From DASQTB01 sp035642095 (GTDB lineage Bacteria > Actinomycetota > UBA4738 > CALAEC01), in NCBI GenBank assembly GCA_035642095.1, contig DASQTB010000043.1:1-15010 (forward strand): a stretch of 15,010 nt of DNA. The letters are read 5' to 3'. Made by a program: the position numbers and the translations under genes. Below the pieces are notes generated by a model that worked only from the letters and a program-made list of their open reading frames with translations, had not been told where the DNA came from and ran no database searches. Shown piece by piece: positions 1 through 6,864 of the stretch; positions within the stretch are counted from its first letter, which is position 1, and the number at the start of each line of letters is the position of its first letter.

Positions 1-665
1 ACGTCGGGGCCCACGGTGTCGAGGACCACGGTCCCCGTCGCCGTCTCAACCTGGCGCCCGTCCAGGGCCGCCAGCACGCCGGAGAGGGATCCCGTCGTCT
101 CCGGGTCGACGTCGATCACGCCCCGGTCGAACGCCTCCCCCTCGGTGAGGGACGCGCTCTCTCGGACCGCCTGGTCGGCGAAGGCCACGTCGCGGCCCCG
201 CTGCTCGGCCAGCGACCGGAGCAGGGCCGCGGCGTCCTCGACGATCTTCTTCTCCACCGTCTCGTTGCCCAGGTCGACCGGATGGGCCGCTCCGAGGTTC
301 GTGCCCGGTGCCATCGCCGCCACGTGGGACGCGTAGACCAGGAACACGCCGGCGGACGCGGCTCGGGCTCCCGCCGGCCCGACCCAGACCGCCACGGGGA
401 CCGGCGAGCGGACGATCCGCCGGACCATGTCTCGCATCGAGACGTCGAGGCCGCCGGGGGTGTCCAGCTGGACCACGACGAGATCCGCGCCCTCCTCGGA
501 CGCCGCGTCGATGCGTGACTCCAGGTACGCGGCCAGGGTCGGATCGATCACGCCCTGGAGGTCCACCACCTCCACCATGGGGCCGTCTCCCTGGGCCGGG
601 GCGTGGTGGCTCGTGCCGAGGATGAGCGCCGCGGCCGCGAGGCAGCCCAGCGCCAGTCTTCTCAC
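1..665 (-). CDS. NfeD/ClpP-class membrane-bound serine protease (3' end beyond window)
   Basis: The N-terminal 221 codons of a secreted or membrane ClpP-fold protease of the NfeD1b/STOPP type (compare Pyrococcus PH1510-N). A GTG start at 665 gives a signal peptide (RR, then a hydrophobic run to about residue 24, APAQ). The core follows: LDTPGG at residues 67-72, the nucleophile motif ASAG with Ser104, and EKK at 138-140, where Lys140 fits the Ser-Lys dyad. A helical region, LRSLAEQRGR, then SLTEGEAFDRGVID are also typical of the family. The C-terminal membrane helices and OB-like NfeD domain would lie before base 1 and are not visible. In the family this protease cleaves membrane proteins and acts with stomatins in membrane quality control. 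It diverges from the penicillin-binding protein gene across 33 bp. An exact start is uncertain: there is only a weak purine-rich stretch upstream and a GATAAT box 10 nt before the GTG. Confidence 0.86.
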   Translation of the reverse strand, partial: MRRLALGCLAAAALILGTSHHAPAQGDGPMVEVVDLQGVIDPTLAAYLESRIDAASEEGADLVVVQLDTPGGLDVSMRDMVRRIVRSPVPVAVWVGPAGARAASAGVFLVYASHVAAMAPGTNLGAAHPVDLGNETVEKKIVEDAAALLRSLAEQRGRDVAFADQAVRESASLTEGEAFDRGVIDVDPETTGSLSGVLAALDGRQVETATGTVVLDTVGPD

Positions 666-675
666 CGCGATGCCG

Positions 676-683
676 ATTATCCT
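676..683. promoter_or_regulatory. Candidate divergent -10 region between nfeD-type gene and PBP gene
   Basis: ATTATCCT reads as TATCCT on plus (678-683), 15 nt before the ATG at 699, and as GATAAT on minus (681-676), 10 nt before the GTG at 665. Neither gene has a convincing Shine-Dalgarno at normal spacing, so short-leader or leaderless transcription from overlapping -10 boxes is plausible. I see no clear -35 elements. This is pattern matching only. Confidence 0.35.
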
Positions 684-698
684 TTCTCCGATCCGATC

Positions 699-3155
699 AT
701 GCCCGATCCCCGCCACCCGTCACGCTCAAGCGTGGTCGCGGAGAGGGAACAGGCCCTCTCCGAGGCGCTCCTGAGGGCGTTCCTCCTCATCGTGGTGATG
801 GGGTTCGGAGCCGTGCTGTTCGCCCTGGCCCTCCTGGCGCCCTCCGCGGCCGCGGGGCGGGCGGTGCAGGCGTTCGCCGACGAGTTCAGCAAGATCGGGG
901 CCGACGTCGATCTGGCCTTCCCCCGGATTCCCGAGCGCTCCACGATCTATGCGAAGGACGGCTCGGTCCTGGCCACGCTGTACCTGGACGAGAACCGGGA
1001 GATCGTCCGCCTGGGACGAGTGGGCGATGTCGCCCGAGACGCCGTCCTGGCCATCGAGGACGCCCGCTTTTACGAGCATCCGGGGCTCGATTTCCAGGGG
1101 ATCGTCCGGGCGCTGGTGTCGAACGTCCGGGCGGGCCGGATCGAGCAGGGCGCCTCGACGATCACGCAGCAGCTAGCCCGGAACGTGTTCGCCACGATCG
1201 GGACCGAGGAGACGCTGGCCCGGAAGATCCACGAGGCCCGGGTGGCCATGCGCCTGGAGACGATCTACTCGAAGGAGGAGATCCTGGAGCTCTACCTCAA
1301 CGAGGTGTACTTCGGGAGGGGCGTCTACGGGATCGGCACGGCCGCCGAGTATTACTTCGGCACCACCCCCCGCCGTCTGACCCTGCCCCAGGCGGCCATG
1401 CTGGCCGGTCTGATCTCCTCGCCGGAGACCTACTCCCCGGTCAACGACAAGCCCGCGGCCGTAACACGGCGCAACGTCGTCATCGACCGGATGGCGGAGC
1501 TGAGGATGATCACCGCCGCCGAGGCGGCGGAGGCCAAGGTGGTCCCCCTCGGCCTCGACATCACGGAGGTCGGCAACCAGGCCGCCCGGTTCCCCTTCTT
1601 CGTCGAGTACCTCAAGCACCAGATCCTGGACGACCGTCGGTTCGGAAAAACCAAGCGGGCCCGGATCAAGACGCTGTTCCAGGGCGGGCTCCGGATCTAC
1701 ACCACCCTCGAACCCGGTCTCCAACGGGCCGGCGAGCGCATCGCCCGATCGCGGTTCCCCACCCGGTCCGGCCCCCAAACGGCCATGGCGGCCGTGGACG
1801 CCCGGACGGGGGCGGTGAAGGCCCTCGTGGCCAGCACCGAGTTCGACCGCTCCCAGGTCAACCTGGCCACCGGGCAGGGAGGAACCGGCCGGCAGTCAGG
1901 CTCGGCGTTCAAGCCGTTCACGCTGGTGGCCGCGTTCGAGGAAGGGATCCCCCTGGGCCAGGTGTACAGGGCTTCGTCCGGGCAATGGGTGGACTGCGGT
2001 GACTACGGGGGGCGGTACCAGGTGTTCAACGCCGGCGACGGCGGCGGGTCCGGATACGTCGATCTCTCCACCGCCACCCAGAACTCGATCAACGCGGTGT
2101 TCGTCCAGCTGGCCATCGATGCGGGTCCCCCGAACATCGTCGAGGCGGCTCACCGGATGGGGATCGATAGCCACCTCGACCCGTACTGCACCGTGACTCT
2201 CGGGGTGGAGGAGGTCACGCCGCTGGAGATGGCCAACGCGTTCGGAACGCTGGCCAACCACGGGGTCCACTGCGAGCCGTTCGCCATCACCAGGGTCGTG
2301 GGCCGGGGAGGCCGGGTCCTCCAGAAGCAGCGGCACGGTCGGTGCCGACAGGTGGTGAGCCGCGAGATCGCCGACGACGTGGCCGGGCTCCTCCGTCTGG
2401 TCGTCCAGAGCGGGACCGGCACGGCCGCCAACCTTGGCCGGTGGCCGGTGTTCGGCAAGACCGGGACGACCAACGACTCCGCCGACGTCTGGTTCTCGGG
2501 GTGTACCGCCCAGATCTGCGCGGCCACGTGGGTGGGCCATCCGGAAGCTCGGGTTCCGATGCCCGGCGCCTATGGGGGAACCGTCGCCGCTCCCGTCTGG
2601 CACGACTTCATGCTCGTGGCCATGCGGGGCCTCCCGGCCGAGGCGCTTCCCGCCGTCCCCGCTCCGGAGACGGCTCGGGTTCCGAACGTCGTCGGGCTGG
2701 ATCAGGCCGAGGCCGTGCGGGTCCTGGTCGATTCCCACTTCACCCCGCTCGTCCAGTCCGCTCCCTCGGCCCGACCGGCGGGCGTGGTGGTCGGCCAGTC
2801 CCCGGCGGGGGGCTCGACCGCGGTCTCGGGGAGCCAGGTCGCCATCCAGGTCTCGACCGGGAGGCCACCCGCCGCCGGCGTGCCGAACGTCGTGGGGCTG
2901 GCCCAGGGAAACGCGATCTCGCAGCTCCAGGCGGCCGGGTTCCAGATCCAGGTGACGTTCCAACCGACGGAGGAGAAGAAGCTCGACGGACGGGTCGCCG
3001 CTCAGGCGCCGGGTCCCGGCGGCCGGCTCCCGGTGGGCTCGACCGTCTCCATCGTCGTCTACGACTACCGGAAGGCGAAGGGTGGCCCGCCGGAGACGCC
3101 CCCGGGGCAGGACGGCGCTACCCGCCGGCCAGGCGCTCGCGAACCAGGCGGTTGA
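699..3155 (+). CDS. Class A penicillin-binding protein (transglycosylase/transpeptidase) with two PASTA domains
   Basis: A bifunctional peptidoglycan synthase of 818 aa. It polymerises lipid II into glycan strands and crosslinks the stem peptides on the outer face of the membrane. A short cytoplasmic tail precedes one membrane helix (about residues 27-47). The GT51 domain shows EDARFYEHPG (catalytic Glu near 120) and GASTITQQLARN. The transpeptidase has all three motifs: SAFK (Ser402, Lys405), SIN (463-465) and KTGT (587-590). Two C-terminal PASTA repeats begin at about 660 and 728, each with a VPNVVGL motif; PASTA repeats bind muropeptides or modulate activity in actinobacterial and firmicute PBPs. 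ATG 699 was chosen because starting at the earlier GTG (603) would run 63 bp into the divergent protease gene. GTG 732 is possible but would shorten the tail. The end overlaps the convergent YqeY-like gene by 38 bp. It resembles actinobacterial PonA-type proteins. Confidence 0.95.
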   Translation: MPDPRHPSRSSVVAEREQALSEALLRAFLLIVVMGFGAVLFALALLAPSAAAGRAVQAFADEFSKIGADVDLAFPRIPERSTIYAKDGSVLATLYLDENREIVRLGRVGDVARDAVLAIEDARFYEHPGLDFQGIVRALVSNVRAGRIEQGASTITQQLARNVFATIGTEETLARKIHEARVAMRLETIYSKEEILELYLNEVYFGRGVYGIGTAAEYYFGTTPRRLTLPQAAMLAGLISSPETYSPVNDKPAAVTRRNVVIDRMAELRMITAAEAAEAKVVPLGLDITEVGNQAARFPFFVEYLKHQILDDRRFGKTKRARIKTLFQGGLRIYTTLEPGLQRAGERIARSRFPTRSGPQTAMAAVDARTGAVKALVASTEFDRSQVNLATGQGGTGRQSGSAFKPFTLVAAFEEGIPLGQVYRASSGQWVDCGDYGGRYQVFNAGDGGGSGYVDLSTATQNSINAVFVQLAIDAGPPNIVEAAHRMGIDSHLDPYCTVTLGVEEVTPLEMANAFGTLANHGVHCEPFAITRVVGRGGRVLQKQRHGRCRQVVSREIADDVAGLLRLVVQSGTGTAANLGRWPVFGKTGTTNDSADVWFSGCTAQICAATWVGHPEARVPMPGAYGGTVAAPVWHDFMLVAMRGLPAEALPAVPAPETARVPNVVGLDQAEAVRVLVDSHFTPLVQSAPSARPAGVVVGQSPAGGSTAVSGSQVAIQVSTGRPPAAGVPNVVGLAQGNAISQLQAAGFQIQVTFQPTEEKKLDGRVAAQAPGPGGRLPVGSTVSIVVYDYRKAKGGPPETPPGQDGATRRPGAREPGG

Positions 3156-3570
3156 CCTCCCCGCCGTCGACCCGACCCTTGAGCCGCCCCATCACCTGGC
3201 CCATGACCTTCCCCATATCGCCGGGGCCAGTCGCCCCGGTCGACGCCACGGCCTCCTCGATGGCGGCCCGGACCTCGTCTTCGGAGAGCTGTTCCGGAAC
3301 ATAGGCCTCCAGGATGGCCCGCTCGGCCCGCTCCCGTTTCGCCAGCTCTGCCCGTCCGGCGCGGTCGTAGGCCTCGGCGGCCTCCTTCCGGCGCTTCATC
3401 TCCCGGGTGGCCACCTCGACCAGGTCGTCCTCGGTCAGATCGCGGCCCAGCTCCACCTCGCGATTGCGCACCGACGTGGCCAGGAGGCGAACGGTCTGGA
3501 GGCGGGTCCGGTCGCCCGACTTGATGGCCTCCTTGATCTGGGCCGACAGCCGTTCGGCGATCTCTCCCAC
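3118..3570 (-). CDS. GatB/YqeY domain protein
   Basis: A 150-aa protein matching the stand-alone YqeY family in length (about 150 aa) and sequence. It has a helical N-terminus (IAERLSAQIKEAIKSGD), the family motif AYVPEQLSEDEV mid-protein, and DMGKVMGQVMGRLKGRVDG near the C-terminus. The fold matches the C-terminal domain of GatB, the tRNA-dependent amidotransferase subunit that presents misacylated Glu/Asp-tRNA; a tRNA-related role is inferred from that domain and is not proven for YqeY. The GTG at 3570 is preceded by GGAG nine bases upstream, and starting there removes a low-complexity extension running into the divergent phosphoesterase gene. Its promoter must lie inside that neighbour; CAGGAT at 3603-3598 (minus) is a weak candidate. 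The end overlaps the PBP gene convergently. Confidence 0.9.
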   Translation of the reverse strand: MGEIAERLSAQIKEAIKSGDRTRLQTVRLLATSVRNREVELGRDLTEDDLVEVATREMKRRKEAAEAYDRAGRAELAKRERAERAILEAYVPEQLSEDEVRAAIEEAVASTGATGPGDMGKVMGQVMGRLKGRVDGGEVNRLVRERLAGG

Positions 3571-3576
3571 TACAAT
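3571..3576 (+). promoter_or_regulatory. Candidate -10 box (TACAAT) for leaderless phosphoesterase mRNA
   Basis: TACAAT matches the sigma-70/SigA -10 consensus at five of six positions. It lies nine bases before the ATG at 3586, inside the 15-bp spacer between two divergent genes, so transcription would begin at or next to the ATG. There is no Shine-Dalgarno for the phosphoesterase. No -35 is evident. The same TACAAT recurs ahead of the tRNA gene. Confidence 0.45.
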
Positions 3577-3585
3577 CCGCTCCGG

Positions 3586-4482
3586 ATGCTCGCGTGGATC
3601 CTGCTCGCCCTCCTCGGCCTCGGTGTCGCCGTGGCCCTCTACGCGGTGTTCGTCGAACGCCGGTGGTACCGGCTGGCCCGGCACCGGCTCGACATCCTAC
3701 CGGCCGGCGAGAAGCACCTCACGGTCCTGCACCTCTCCGACCTCCACCTGACCGAGAACGATCGTTCGGCGGCGGCGTTCCTGGCCCGGCTGCCGAAGGC
3801 CGACCTGACCGTCGTCACGGGGGATGCCGTCGGCCACCCCGATGCCGTCGAGTACGTGGTCCGGGCCCTTCGCCCGGTCCGGGGCCGGGTGGCCTCCCTC
3901 TTCGTCCTGGGCTCGAACGACATCTACGCCCCCCGGCCGCTGAACTGGTTCCGGTACTTCCTTCCCCGGCACCGGCGGCGACGGATCGTGGGGCGGCGGG
4001 GGCGTCCCGGGGACCTGGTCCGCCTCCTGGAGCGGGACGGGTGGGTGCATCTCAAGAACCGGAAGTACGAGCGCCGGACGAACGGGTTGCGGATGGAGAT
4101 CGTGGGGCTGGACGACTCCCACATCCATCGCTCGGATCCTCGGGTCGCCCCCCGGACCGAGCCGGCGGCCTTCGGGCTGGCCGTGATCCACTCCCCGGAC
4201 CCCGCCCCGGAGCTGGCCGCCCTGGGCTACGACCTGGTGGTGGCGGGGCATACGCACGGCGGCCAGGTCCGGCTCCCGTGGATCGGAGCGCTGGTCACGA
4301 ACTGCACGATCCCCACCAGGCTGGCCCGGGGCCTGTCCCGGATCGGGCCGACGGTGCTCCACGTCTCTCCCGGCCTGGGAACCAGCACGTACGCGCCGTT
4401 CCGCCTGTTCTGCCGGCCTGAGGCGACGGTCCTCGAGCTCCGGGCGGGCTCGGACTACTCCGCGGCCAGGATGCGCTCGTAG
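3586..4482 (+). CDS. Membrane-anchored metallophosphoesterase (calcineurin-like)
   Basis: A 298-aa protein with one N-terminal membrane helix (about residues 2-22) and a calcineurin-like dimetal phosphoesterase domain. Metal-binding motifs visible in order are LSDLHL (Asp52, His54), VTGDAVGH (Asp80), GSND (Asn111, Asp112), a VIHSPD histidine, and the closing GHTHGGQ (His222, His224). The usual GNH(D/E) motif reads GSND, and GDxxD lacks its second Asp; from memory many actinobacterial relatives share GSND, so this is probably a subfamily variant and not loss of function. The arrangement resembles YkuE/YaeI-type phosphoesterases. The substrate (lipid or nucleotide phosphoester) cannot be read from sequence. 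The 3' end overlaps the convergent GT4 gene by 28 bp. Confidence 0.88.
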   Translation: MLAWILLALLGLGVAVALYAVFVERRWYRLARHRLDILPAGEKHLTVLHLSDLHLTENDRSAAAFLARLPKADLTVVTGDAVGHPDAVEYVVRALRPVRGRVASLFVLGSNDIYAPRPLNWFRYFLPRHRRRRIVGRRGRPGDLVRLLERDGWVHLKNRKYERRTNGLRMEIVGLDDSHIHRSDPRVAPRTEPAAFGLAVIHSPDPAPELAALGYDLVVAGHTHGGQVRLPWIGALVTNCTIPTRLARGLSRIGPTVLHVSPGLGTSTYAPFRLFCRPEATVLELRAGSDYSAARMRS

Positions 4483-5486
4483 CAGGCCTCGTAGCCAGCC
4501 ACCATCGCCTCAGCCGAGAACCGCTCCTCCACCCGTCGCCGGCAGGCCCGCGGATCGATCTCGTCGGTCCGCTTGATGGCGTCCACCGAGGCCTCCGCGT
4601 AGTCGTCCACGGGGACGATGAATCCGGTCACGCCGTCCTCGATGACCTCCGGCACGGCGCCGCGGGGCGTGGCGATCACCGGCGTCCCACAGGCCATGGC
4701 CTCGGTCTGGACCAGGCCGAAGGGCTCGTCCCAGTCGATCGGGAAGAGCAGGGCTCGGGCCCGGCTCAGCAGGTCGACCTTCTCCTCGTGCGGGATCTCG
4801 CTGGCGATCTTCGTTCCTTCAGGAAGCGCCGGCTTCACATCCCGCTCCCAGTGCTCGCGCTCGACGTCGCTGGCCACCTTGGCGGCCATGACCAGCGGCA
4901 GACCGGAGATCCGGGCGGCCTCGGCCGCCCGGAGGGGACCCTTGGCCGGATCCACCCGGCCGATGAACAGCAGGAAGTCATCCTTCTGCTCGCGGAAAGG
5001 GTACACAGAGGTATCGATGCCGTTGTAGACGACCCCCGCATACCGCAGATCGGGCATGTGGGACCGCTGGTCCTCGCTGATCGCCACGAACCACAGCCTG
5101 TCCCCGACGAGCTCGTAGATGCGGCGCATCTGATCGCTGAAGTGCCGGTGCAGGGTGTGAACCACAGGGATGCCGGCACCCATCCCCGCCACCAACCCCG
5201 ACCAGTACACGTGCTGATGGAGGAGGTCGAAGCGCGACAGGTCGCGATGGACGAAGGCCTGATGCACCGTGTCGTGGAAGATGGAGTTGATCGCCGGCGG
5301 TCCCTCGGCCCAATCGAACACGTACTCGAGCCGAGCCTTCGTCCTGGAGTCCCCGGTGCTGAACAGCGTGACGTCGTGACCGCGATCCACCAGCCCGTCC
5401 GTGAGGAGGGCCACAACGAGCTCGGTACCTCCATATCCCTTCGGGGGCACGGAAACCCAGGGTGGCGCGACCTGGCCGATTCGCAT
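4455..5486 (-). CDS. Family 4 glycosyltransferase (GT-B fold)
   Basis: A 343-aa retaining glycosyltransferase of the GT4 type. The N-terminal acceptor domain starts with the family signature PPKGYGGTE (about residues 14-22) and RGHDVTLFSTGDS. The donor domain has VVYNGID, FIGRVDPAKG and the EPFGLVQTE segment, in which Glu254 and Glu262 form the E-x7-E nucleotide-sugar motif, followed by CGTPVIATPRGAVPEVI. No membrane helix or signal peptide is seen, so it should act in the cytosol on a nucleotide sugar. The acceptor is unknown. ATG 5486 was chosen because homologous sequence begins exactly there (MRIGQVAPP) and the open frame further upstream is antisense to the next gene. It diverges from a second glycosyltransferase; a shared role in making a glycosylated solute or glycolipid is inferred from proximity only. 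Confidence 0.9.
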   Translation of the reverse strand: MRIGQVAPPWVSVPPKGYGGTELVVALLTDGLVDRGHDVTLFSTGDSRTKARLEYVFDWAEGPPAINSIFHDTVHQAFVHRDLSRFDLLHQHVYWSGLVAGMGAGIPVVHTLHRHFSDQMRRIYELVGDRLWFVAISEDQRSHMPDLRYAGVVYNGIDTSVYPFREQKDDFLLFIGRVDPAKGPLRAAEAARISGLPLVMAAKVASDVEREHWERDVKPALPEGTKIASEIPHEEKVDLLSRARALLFPIDWDEPFGLVQTEAMACGTPVIATPRGAVPEVIEDGVTGFIVPVDDYAEASVDAIKRTDEIDPRACRRRVEERFSAEAMVAGYEACYERILAAE

Positions 5487-5499
5487 CCGCTTAGCCGGG

Positions 5500-5506
5500 T
5501 ATCCTA
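5500..5506. promoter_or_regulatory. Symmetric, candidate bidirectional -10 element between two glycosyltransferase genes
   Basis: TATCCTA contains TATCCT on plus (5500-5505) and TAGGAT on minus (5506-5501), the two boxes overlapping by five bases. Exactly 14 nt separate each box from its start codon (GTG 5520 on plus, ATG 5486 on minus). Neither gene has a Shine-Dalgarno. A single melted site could fire in both directions, giving 5' leaders of about seven bases. TAGGAT recurs ahead of asd. Confidence 0.42.
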
Positions 5507-5519
5507 CCCGCGACCCGGA

Positions 5520-6809
5520 GTGCCTACGCCGCGATACAACACCGATGCCGTCATCCCCGGCGACGCGGTACAGCGGCTGACAGATCTCGGAACCGCCGAC
5601 CTCCTGGTCGGCATCCCCTGCTTCGAGAACGCCGACACGATCGGTGGGGTGATTACGGCGGTCGACGCCGGACTGCGGAAGCACTTCCCCGGTCTCCGGG
5701 CGGTCGTCTGCGCGTCCGACGGCGGATCGAGCGATGGGACCGTCGAGGCGGCCCTGGCCGGCGGCGTGGGCCGCGATGCCGAACGCCTCCTGGTGCCGCC
5801 GGGAACTCAACCCGTGGACAAGGTGGCCTTCCGGTACGGCGGCCCATCCGGAAAGGGCAGCGCCGTGCGGGGCATCCTCGACGTGGCCCGCAGGCTTGAG
5901 GTCCGGGCCTGCGCCGTCGTCGACGCCGACCTCCGCAGCATCACGCCGTACTGGATCGATCGCCTCCTGGCTCCGGTGGTCCACCACCGATACGACTTCG
6001 CCGCCCCGCTGTACATGCGGCACAAGCACGACGGGACGATCACCAATGCCCTGGCCTATCCGCTGACCACCGCCCTGTACGGGGTCCGGATCCGCCAGCC
6101 GATCGGGGGGGAGTTCGCCTTCTCCGGCGACCTGGCCGCCCGGTACGCCAGGGACGACGTGTGGCGGACCGAGGTGGCCCGGTTCGGCATCGACGTGTGG
6201 CTCACCACCGTGGCCGTGGTCGAGGGTCACCGCGTCTGCCAGACCAGACTGGGGGCCAAGCTCCATGATCCGAAGGATCCGGGGAGCGACCTGGCCCCGA
6301 TGTTCCGTCAGGTCGTCGGCACACTCTTCTCCCTGGCTCGGCGGTACGACGACCACTGGCTCACGGTCGAGGGTGCCATCACCCCGCCGACGCTCGGGTT
6401 CCCGGCGGAGTTCGCCGCGGAGCCGGTCGAGGTCTCCCGTTCCCGGCTGGCCCGGGGGTTCGCCGAGGGACGTCGACGGCACGCCGGTTCCTGGGACGCC
6501 GTCCTCTCCCCGGCCTCGAGAGCCGTCGTCGACGGGATCGACGACGCCGAACCGGTCCTCGGCCTGGAGTCCTGGACCCGCATGATGTACGACTTCCTGG
6601 CTGCGGCTCGAGACACCGACGACCTCCGTCCTCTCATCGACGCGATGGTCCCGCTGTACTTCGCTCGGACGGCGACGTTCGTCCGGGACACGGAGGGCGT
6701 CACCGACGAGGAGGCGGAGGCCCGGGTCGAGACCGCCGCGGATGTGGCCGTGGCCGCCAAGCCATACCTCCGCGAGCGGTGGGCCGCCACGGTGCCCGCC
6801 GCTCGGTAA
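5520..6809 (+). CDS. GT2-fold glycosyltransferase resembling mannosylglycerate/glucosyl-3-phosphoglycerate synthases (GT78/GT81)
   Basis: A 429-aa GT-A enzyme. The nucleotide-sugar domain has LVGIPCFENADTIGGV (about residues 29-44), SDGGSSDGT (Asp67) and a GKGSAVRGIL segment. The metal-binding motif is DAD (135-137) within VDADLRSITPYWI. Downstream, QPIGGEF, FGIDVWL (Asp225) and AKLHDP (His249) align by memory with corresponding segments of Rhodothermus mannosylglycerate synthase (YDADITSFGPDWI, EQPLGGEL, WGIDTLY, GKAH), where the late His is a metal ligand. A helical C-terminal region of about 150 residues also fits that family. The likely role is transfer of a hexose from a nucleotide sugar to glycerate or phosphoglycerate, giving a compatible solute or polysaccharide primer; the exact sugar and acceptor cannot be fixed. 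GTG 5520 was chosen for its -10 spacing and because the frame upstream is antisense to the GT4 gene. Confidence 0.82.
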   Translation: MPTPRYNTDAVIPGDAVQRLTDLGTADLLVGIPCFENADTIGGVITAVDAGLRKHFPGLRAVVCASDGGSSDGTVEAALAGGVGRDAERLLVPPGTQPVDKVAFRYGGPSGKGSAVRGILDVARRLEVRACAVVDADLRSITPYWIDRLLAPVVHHRYDFAAPLYMRHKHDGTITNALAYPLTTALYGVRIRQPIGGEFAFSGDLAARYARDDVWRTEVARFGIDVWLTTVAVVEGHRVCQTRLGAKLHDPKDPGSDLAPMFRQVVGTLFSLARRYDDHWLTVEGAITPPTLGFPAEFAAEPVEVSRSRLARGFAEGRRRHAGSWDAVLSPASRAVVDGIDDAEPVLGLESWTRMMYDFLAAARDTDDLRPLIDAMVPLYFARTATFVRDTEGVTDEEAEARVETAADVAVAAKPYLRERWAATVPAAR

Positions 6810-6851
6810 CGGGAACACGCCGGCCGTCCGTTCCATCCAAGCCTCCAACCG

Positions 6852-6859
6852 AAGGAGGT
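6852..6859 (+). promoter_or_regulatory. Strong Shine-Dalgarno for the DUF2330 gene
   Basis: AAGGAGGT is a near-perfect complement of the 16S rRNA 3' end and stands five bases before the ATG at 6865. It fixes that start over an in-frame upstream extension that would enter the glycosyltransferase gene. It is unusual in this window, where most first genes of transcripts lack such a site. I found no clear -10 box in the 55-bp spacer. Confidence 0.85.
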
Positions 6860-6864
6860 GCGCG

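Noticed and set aside
603..698. N-terminal extension of the penicillin-binding protein to a GTG at 603
   Set aside because: The added 32 residues are polar and unlike PBP tails, and would overlap the divergent protease gene by 63 bp, including its signal peptide.
6810..6864. Possible terminator between the glycosyltransferase and DUF2330 genes
   Set aside because: Only a 5-bp pairing (GGAAC with GTTCC) around a GC-rich loop could be drawn, with no U-tract; too weak to list.
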